Assembly (NCBI GenBank): GCA_025353305.1
Contig: JANXQX010000079.1
Location: forward strand, 1-10,150
Source of the DNA: Holophagaceae bacterium
GTDB lineage: Bacteria; Acidobacteriota; Holophagae; Holophagales; Holophagaceae
Direction of reading: 5' to 3'
DNA length: 10,150 nt
Each line of letters starts with the position of its first letter. Within the stretch, counting starts at the first letter, position 1. The notes below the pieces were generated by a model. It ran no database searches, was not told where the DNA came from, and worked only from the letters and a program-made list of their open reading frames with translations. The position numbers were made by a program, and so were the translations under genes. Positions 7,201 through 10,150 of the stretch are shown here, piece after piece.

Positions 7201-9262
7201 CGTGCCTTTCGAGCGCGCAGCGATCGTGATGTTCGACCACGGCCTTACGGAGGGTGCCATTCTGGCGGTGGATCAGGACCAACCTTGGTTGCCCCTGGCG
7301 GGCGAAGTCCGGCCCATGGGCGATTTCCACGATCTCAAGGACCTGCTTTCGGCGCCTTTCCTGGACCTGGGGGATTTGAGCGAAAGCCAGGGTTGCGTCA
7401 TGGAAGAGCTCATGCTTTCCCAGGGCTTGCGCAACCTGGTGTATATCCCGATGGAAAGTGAAGGCAAGATATTGGGCTTTGTAGCCCTCTCCGCCACCAC
7501 TCCCGAGGTGCTGACACCCCAGCACGCTGAAATCGCCTTGGATATGACCGACCAGCTGGTGGTGGCGATCCAGCACACCCGCCTGAAGGAGGAACTCGAG
7601 CTGTCCAACCAGCAGCTTGAGTCCAAGGTGGAGGTGCGCACCGCTGAATTGCGTACCACCGTGGCTACGATGCAGATCCTGGAAGGGGTACTGCGGAAGA
7701 GCGAAGCCGATGCCCGCGCCGCGAGCCAAGCAAAATCAACCTTCCTGGCTTCCATGAGCCACGAACTGCGCACGCCCCTCATCGGCGTGACCGGCATGCT
7801 GGAAGTCCTCACCCAAAGCGATCTCGACGCCCAGCAGCGCCAGGTGGTGGCCATCATCCATGAATCCTCCGAAAGCCTGCTTCAGATCATCGGGGACATT
7901 CTCGATTTCTCGAAAATCGAAGCCAACAAGCTGGAGCTGACCACTCAAACCTTATCTGTGCAGACCTTGATGGAATCCGTATCGCAAATATTCAATTCCA
8001 CGATTTCCGCCAAGGGGTTGAACTTCATCGTGGAGGTGGATCCGCGGCTCGCCCCGGCCCACGTGGGCGATCTCCTGCGCCTTCGGCAGGTCCTGAACAA
8101 TTTCATGAGCAACGCGGTGAAGTTCACCGAAAGCGGTTCCATCACTTTGAGACTTCGGCTGCTGGGGTCCCACGGCGGCAGTGAATCCCTGGCCTTTGAG
8201 GTGCAGGACACAGGCATCGGCGTGTCGCCTGAAAATCAGGCGAAGCTCTTCGAGCCCTTCACCCAGGCCGAAGCCAGCACTACAAGGCGCTTTGGCGGAA
8301 CCGGGTTGGGTCTGGTGATCTCCCGGCGGCTGGCGGAGTTGATGGGTGGAAGGCTGCACATGCAAAGCACCGTAGGGCAAGGCACCACCATGATGCTGGA
8401 GGTGGATCTGGCCGTAGGTGACGAGAAGGACATCGTGAAAACCGAACCTCTGGAGCCACCGAAATCCATTCCGACACGGCCCGCACCCAGCAGTGAAGCA
8501 GCAGAGCAGGAACGCAGCCTGATCCTGATGGCCGAGGATCATCCCACCAATCGCATTGTGCTTACCCAGCAGGTGAACCGTGCCGGCTTTGCGGTGGAAA
8601 TCGCGGTGGACGGCCAGCAGGCCTTCGAGAAATGGCAAAGCGGACGCTTTGCCCTGATCCTGACCGACCTGCACATGCCGCGCATGGACGGCTATCAGCT
8701 AACGAAGGCGGTCCGCGACAGGGAGTCAGTCCAGGGATCCCCCAGAACGCCGATCCTGGCGCTCACGGCCAATGCCCTGGGCGGTGAGGCCGCGCGCTGC
8801 CTTGAGCTGGGCATGGATGATTACCTTATCAAACCCGTGACCATTCCCTTGCTGGCGGCCAAGCTGCAGCAGTGGTTGCCCCATGTGAAGCTCGGTGAAA
8901 CGCCATCTATGGCTTCACCCAGGTCCGTGGAAAACATTCCCGGTCTGGATTCCAAAACGCTGCTCGGCTTTTGCAGCGGCGACACCGTGGCGGGCCAAGA
9001 GATCCTTGACGATTTCATCGCGATCACCAAAACCGATCTGCAGATGATGCAGGACGCTCTGCAGCAAAAAGACAAACCCTGCATCCTGCGGCAAAGCCAC
9101 CGCATCAAAGGTTCCAGCAGCATGATCGGCGCCCGCGATCTGGCCGAGAGGGCCGCGAAACTGGAAGCCTACGCAAAAACCGAAACCGCCGACTGGGGAA
9201 AGATGCAGGAACATCTGGCTAGGCTTCTGGAAGGGCTCAAGGCACTGGGTGGGACTGAATGA
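4283..9262 (+). CDS. Hybrid sensor histidine kinase, REC-PAS(x6)-GAF-HisKA-HATPase-REC-HPt
   Basis: A soluble 1659-residue phosphorelay kinase with no membrane segment. Order: REC1 1-125 (acidic D11/E13, phospho-acceptor D55, S88, and R111 where Lys is expected); helical linker to about 180; PAS 183-303, 307-434, 436-557, 561-689, 692-813 and 814-937; GAF 943-1101; coiled coil; HisKA with SHELRTPL and phospho-His H1160; HATPase with N-box N1277, DTGIG 1309-1313 and GGTGLGL 1338-1344; REC2 1411-1533 (E1418/D1419, D1462, T1495, K1517); HPt about 1550-1650 with HRIKGSS, H1606. Established for BarA/ArcB-type kinases: phosphate passes His to Asp to HPt His to an external response regulator. All catalytic residues for this are present. 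E1161 and T1164 after the His fit the HisKA phosphatase motif. The N-terminal REC implies input from another kinase or docking of a partner. The upstream membrane sensor overlaps by four bases and is the natural partner. The second and fourth PAS are near-duplicates. No response regulator output lies in the window. Confidence 0.93.
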   Translation: MKAPIRILAVDNEPEILSGTAHLLEHAGYNVDKASGGGESLRAIQDHHPDLVLLDLDLPGRDGINGTEVCRRIKQDPALADTFVVLVSGPNLESNQQSEVFQSGADGYITRPIGDHELLARVECYVRILLLSRSLRLQAEELKNSKGAASQAQIASLNLMEDALAARDRAEQAIQALRESESQLRVILESTDDGILAVDLQGRILKTNGRFADLWRVPQPLIDAGDDQALLDHVLAQVSDPAAFLDRVQALYASSQVDLDLIHFRDGRCYERFSSPMQEGAVITGRVWSFRDITERKRAEQALIESHERFELTNRATFNVIWDWDIRTNAVWRNDNFEKLFGYSKSEEEARFDSSANLIHPEDRERVKASTQEALDSKSEFWSDKYRFRRKDGSYTVVEDRAIITRDEQGHAVQMLGAMKDVTVQMKAEEALRESELRYRTLFQSNPHPMWVYDLETLRFLAVNHAAVSHYGYSQDEFLAMTIEDIRPPEDLPRLQAVLDHQTRESLQTSGYWRHRIQDGTILDVEITSHGIDFGGRLSRLVLANDITERKHAEQALSESHERFELANRAMFNVIWDWDIKTNTVWRNDNFEKLFGYSRDEVEASFDSPTSCIHPEDLESVKAGLRVALENPKSVFWADQYRFRRKDGSYATVEDRAITTRDAEGRAIRMLGAMQDISERKQAEAALRENENKLRMIIEHSTQLFYSHTPDNLLTYVSPQIETFLDIGPADTIRPWTDFLTDNPVNAIGMGLTRAAIETGERQRPYELELRSTRGRKLWVEVHESPVLEQGKTIAVVGALTDITESKRARDQLLLQGSALEAAANAIVITNRQGVIEWANTAFTTFTGYSLAEALGMRTGDLVKSGKYDKAFYRALWDTILAGEVWQGEIINKRKDGTLYTEDMTITPLKDERGEITHFLAVKQDITERVEVERDLQQYIGRLEAMRGIDAALLGARSTTELAQGALSRLRHIVPFERAAIVMFDHGLTEGAILAVDQDQPWLPLAGEVRPMGDFHDLKDLLSAPFLDLGDLSESQGCVMEELMLSQGLRNLVYIPMESEGKILGFVALSATTPEVLTPQHAEIALDMTDQLVVAIQHTRLKEELELSNQQLESKVEVRTAELRTTVATMQILEGVLRKSEADARAASQAKSTFLASMSHELRTPLIGVTGMLEVLTQSDLDAQQRQVVAIIHESSESLLQIIGDILDFSKIEANKLELTTQTLSVQTLMESVSQIFNSTISAKGLNFIVEVDPRLAPAHVGDLLRLRQVLNNFMSNAVKFTESGSITLRLRLLGSHGGSESLAFEVQDTGIGVSPENQAKLFEPFTQAEASTTRRFGGTGLGLVISRRLAELMGGRLHMQSTVGQGTTMMLEVDLAVGDEKDIVKTEPLEPPKSIPTRPAPSSEAAEQERSLILMAEDHPTNRIVLTQQVNRAGFAVEIAVDGQQAFEKWQSGRFALILTDLHMPRMDGYQLTKAVRDRESVQGSPRTPILALTANALGGEAARCLELGMDDYLIKPVTIPLLAAKLQQWLPHVKLGETPSMASPRSVENIPGLDSKTLLGFCSGDTVAGQEILDDFIAITKTDLQMMQDALQQKDKPCILRQSHRIKGSSSMIGARDLAERAAKLEAYAKTETADWGKMQEHLARLLEGLKALGGTE
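5156..5584 (+). repeat. Duplicated PAS module, copy 1
   Basis: This in-frame segment, from the DITERK linker through the second PAS of the kinase, recurs 762 bases downstream. At protein level the first 38 residues of the PAS core (from HERFEL) match copy 2 at 34 positions. The YRFRRKDGSY and VEDRAI segments are also shared. By eye the DNA similarity is also high, suggesting relatively recent internal duplication. One different PAS (residues 436-557) separates the copies. Confidence 0.8.
5918..6349 (+). repeat. Duplicated PAS module, copy 2
   Basis: This is the second copy of the PAS at 5156-5584, one codon longer because of an insertion between the ALE/ALD and FW segments. The core from FNVIWDWDI to FEKLFGYS is nearly unchanged. 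Differences cluster in the middle, after FDS and before YRFRRKDG, which may tune ligand or dimer contacts (inference). Confidence 0.8.
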
Positions 9263-9287
9263 AAAATTCTATAAATGCGGCCGGATG

Positions 9288-10150
9288 TCAGTATCCGTAC
9301 TTTCCAGTGAACAGCTTCAAGCGCTCCCGCGTTTCGGCTGGAACCAATTCGGGTGGCGTGATCAGTGCGGTGCGAAGGGCGTTGCGGGCGGGTTCGGTTT
9401 CAGGCGGGCCTTCGGCGATATCCACGACCACGCGTCGCAACAGGGCCTGGGCCTTGGCCACGTTGGCCCCCATGACAGCCATGATGTCGTGGGCGTCCGC
9501 GGCCTCGGGCGTATCGCGCCAGGCATCGAAATCCGTGACCAGGGCGATGGTAGCGAAAGCCAGTTCCGCTTCCCGCGCGAGCTTGGCTTCGGTCGCCTGG
9601 GTCATGCCGATGAAGTCCGCTCCCCAGGCTTGATGAAGCCGCGATTCGGCGCGGGTGCTGAAGGCCGGGCCCTCCATGCAAACGTAGGTGCCGCCGTTCT
9701 CCAGCGGCAGGTCAAGGGCGCGGCCCGCCTCCATGAGTTTGCCCCGCAGCCAGGCCGAGGTTGGATCCGCATAGCCGACATGGGCGACCATGCCGTTGCC
9801 GAAAAAAGTGCTGGGACGGAGGTGGGTGCGGTCGATGAACTGGTCCGGCAGGCGGAGACAGCCTGGCGTGTGGCGTTCCTGGAGGCTGCCCACCGCGCTC
9901 ACGGCAATAAGGATTTCGCAGCCGGCGGATTTGAGCGCCCAGATGTTGGCGCGGTAATTCACCTCGCTGGGAGTCAGCCTATGGCCCACACCATGACGGC
10001 TCATGAAAGCCACCGGCACGCCTTCCAGCCTGCCCAACACCAGAGGATCGGTGGGCTTGCCGAATGGCGTTTCCACCTCTTTTTGAACTGTCTCCTGCAC
10101 GCCTGACATGGCATAAAGCCCGCTGCCGCCGATGATGCCGATAGGAGAAG
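9288..10150 (-). CDS. mtnP: S-methyl-5'-thioadenosine phosphorylase, 5' end outside window
   Basis: A cytoplasmic purine nucleoside phosphorylase of family 2 that splits 5'-methylthioadenosine with phosphate into adenine and 5-methylthioribose-1-phosphate (methionine salvage and polyamine by-product removal). The frame is open through the right edge and ends at TGA 9290-9288; 286 full codons are visible. The internal ATG at 10109 is not the start, because the codons before it read SPIGIIGGSGLYA, the normal N-terminus of this family, so only a few residues are missing. Numbering from the first full visible codon: phosphate loop GGSG 7-10, RHGVGH 51-56, SAVGSL 84-89, DQFIDRT 102-108, MEGPAFSTRAES 158-169, IGMT 180-183 and TDFDAW 205-210. 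The two Asp in TDFD are the adenine-recognising type, as in MTAP, rather than the Asn of guanine/hypoxanthine enzymes. A methylthioinosine phosphorylase cannot be fully excluded. It is convergent with the kinase, with 25 bases between them and no visible terminator. Confidence 0.92.
   Translation of the reverse strand, partial: SPIGIIGGSGLYAMSGVQETVQKEVETPFGKPTDPLVLGRLEGVPVAFMSRHGVGHRLTPSEVNYRANIWALKSAGCEILIAVSAVGSLQERHTPGCLRLPDQFIDRTHLRPSTFFGNGMVAHVGYADPTSAWLRGKLMEAGRALDLPLENGGTYVCMEGPAFSTRAESRLHQAWGADFIGMTQATEAKLAREAELAFATIALVTDFDAWRDTPEAADAHDIMAVMGANVAKAQALLRRVVVDIAEGPPETEPARNALRTALITPPELVPAETRERLKLFTGKYGY

Noticed and set aside
6635..7729. Minus-strand open frame of 364 codons opposite the kinase
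   Set aside because: It is antisense to PAS and GAF domains with clear motifs, and its composition is typical of a shadow frame.
9263..9287. Terminator between the convergent kinase and phosphorylase genes
   Set aside because: Only 25 bases are available. The short CGGCCG palindrome is too small and lacks a T-run.
9249..10106. Plus-strand open frame of 285 codons at the right end
   Set aside because: It is opposite the phosphorylase gene, whose conserved motifs cover the whole stretch. The plus-strand translation matches no family I recognise.

Overview
The window is a GC-rich bacterial segment with four genes and almost no spare DNA. A leftward lipid acyltransferase gene leaves the left edge. 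Two overlapping rightward genes encode very large multi-PAS signalling proteins and fill about 80% of the window. A leftward methylthioadenosine phosphorylase gene leaves the right edge. There are no RNA genes, insertion sequences, CRISPR arrays or phage features. High GC, abundant PAS/GAF signalling, an inner-membrane sensor and a plant/animal-type lysophospholipid acyltransferase suggest a Gram-negative environmental bacterium, for example Acidobacteriota (Holophaga/Geothrix-like) or a deltaproteobacterial lineage. That placement is a low-confidence inference from style, not from a marker gene.

Layout. (1) 1-813, minus: PlsC-type acyltransferase, C-terminus outside the window. (2) 814-1019: divergent intergenic region with a 7-bp-arm inverted repeat and no convincing promoter. 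(3) About 1020-4286, plus: membrane sensor with two transmembrane segments around a Cache-like periplasmic domain, then PAS-PAS-GAF-PAS-PAS and a charged helical tail, with no kinase or other output domain. (4) 4283-9262, plus: soluble hybrid histidine kinase of 1659 residues, REC-PAS x6-GAF-HisKA-HATPase-REC-HPt. It overlaps gene 3 by ATGA, so the two are very probably translationally coupled. (5) 9288-10150, minus: MtnP-type phosphorylase, convergent with the kinase across a 25-nt gap. Its first few codons lie beyond the right edge.

The central pair looks like a two-protein sensory system. The first protein can sense across the membrane but cannot transmit by itself. The second holds every phosphorelay module (H1160, D1462, H1606) plus an extra N-terminal receiver (D55), but no membrane anchor and no DNA-binding or enzymatic output. 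The terminal response regulator must lie elsewhere. Points worth a second look are the split of sensing from catalysis, the Lys-to-Arg change in the N-terminal receiver, a recent-looking duplication of one PAS module inside the kinase, and the helical tail that ends the membrane protein. The flanking genes are metabolic and show no evident link to the signalling pair.
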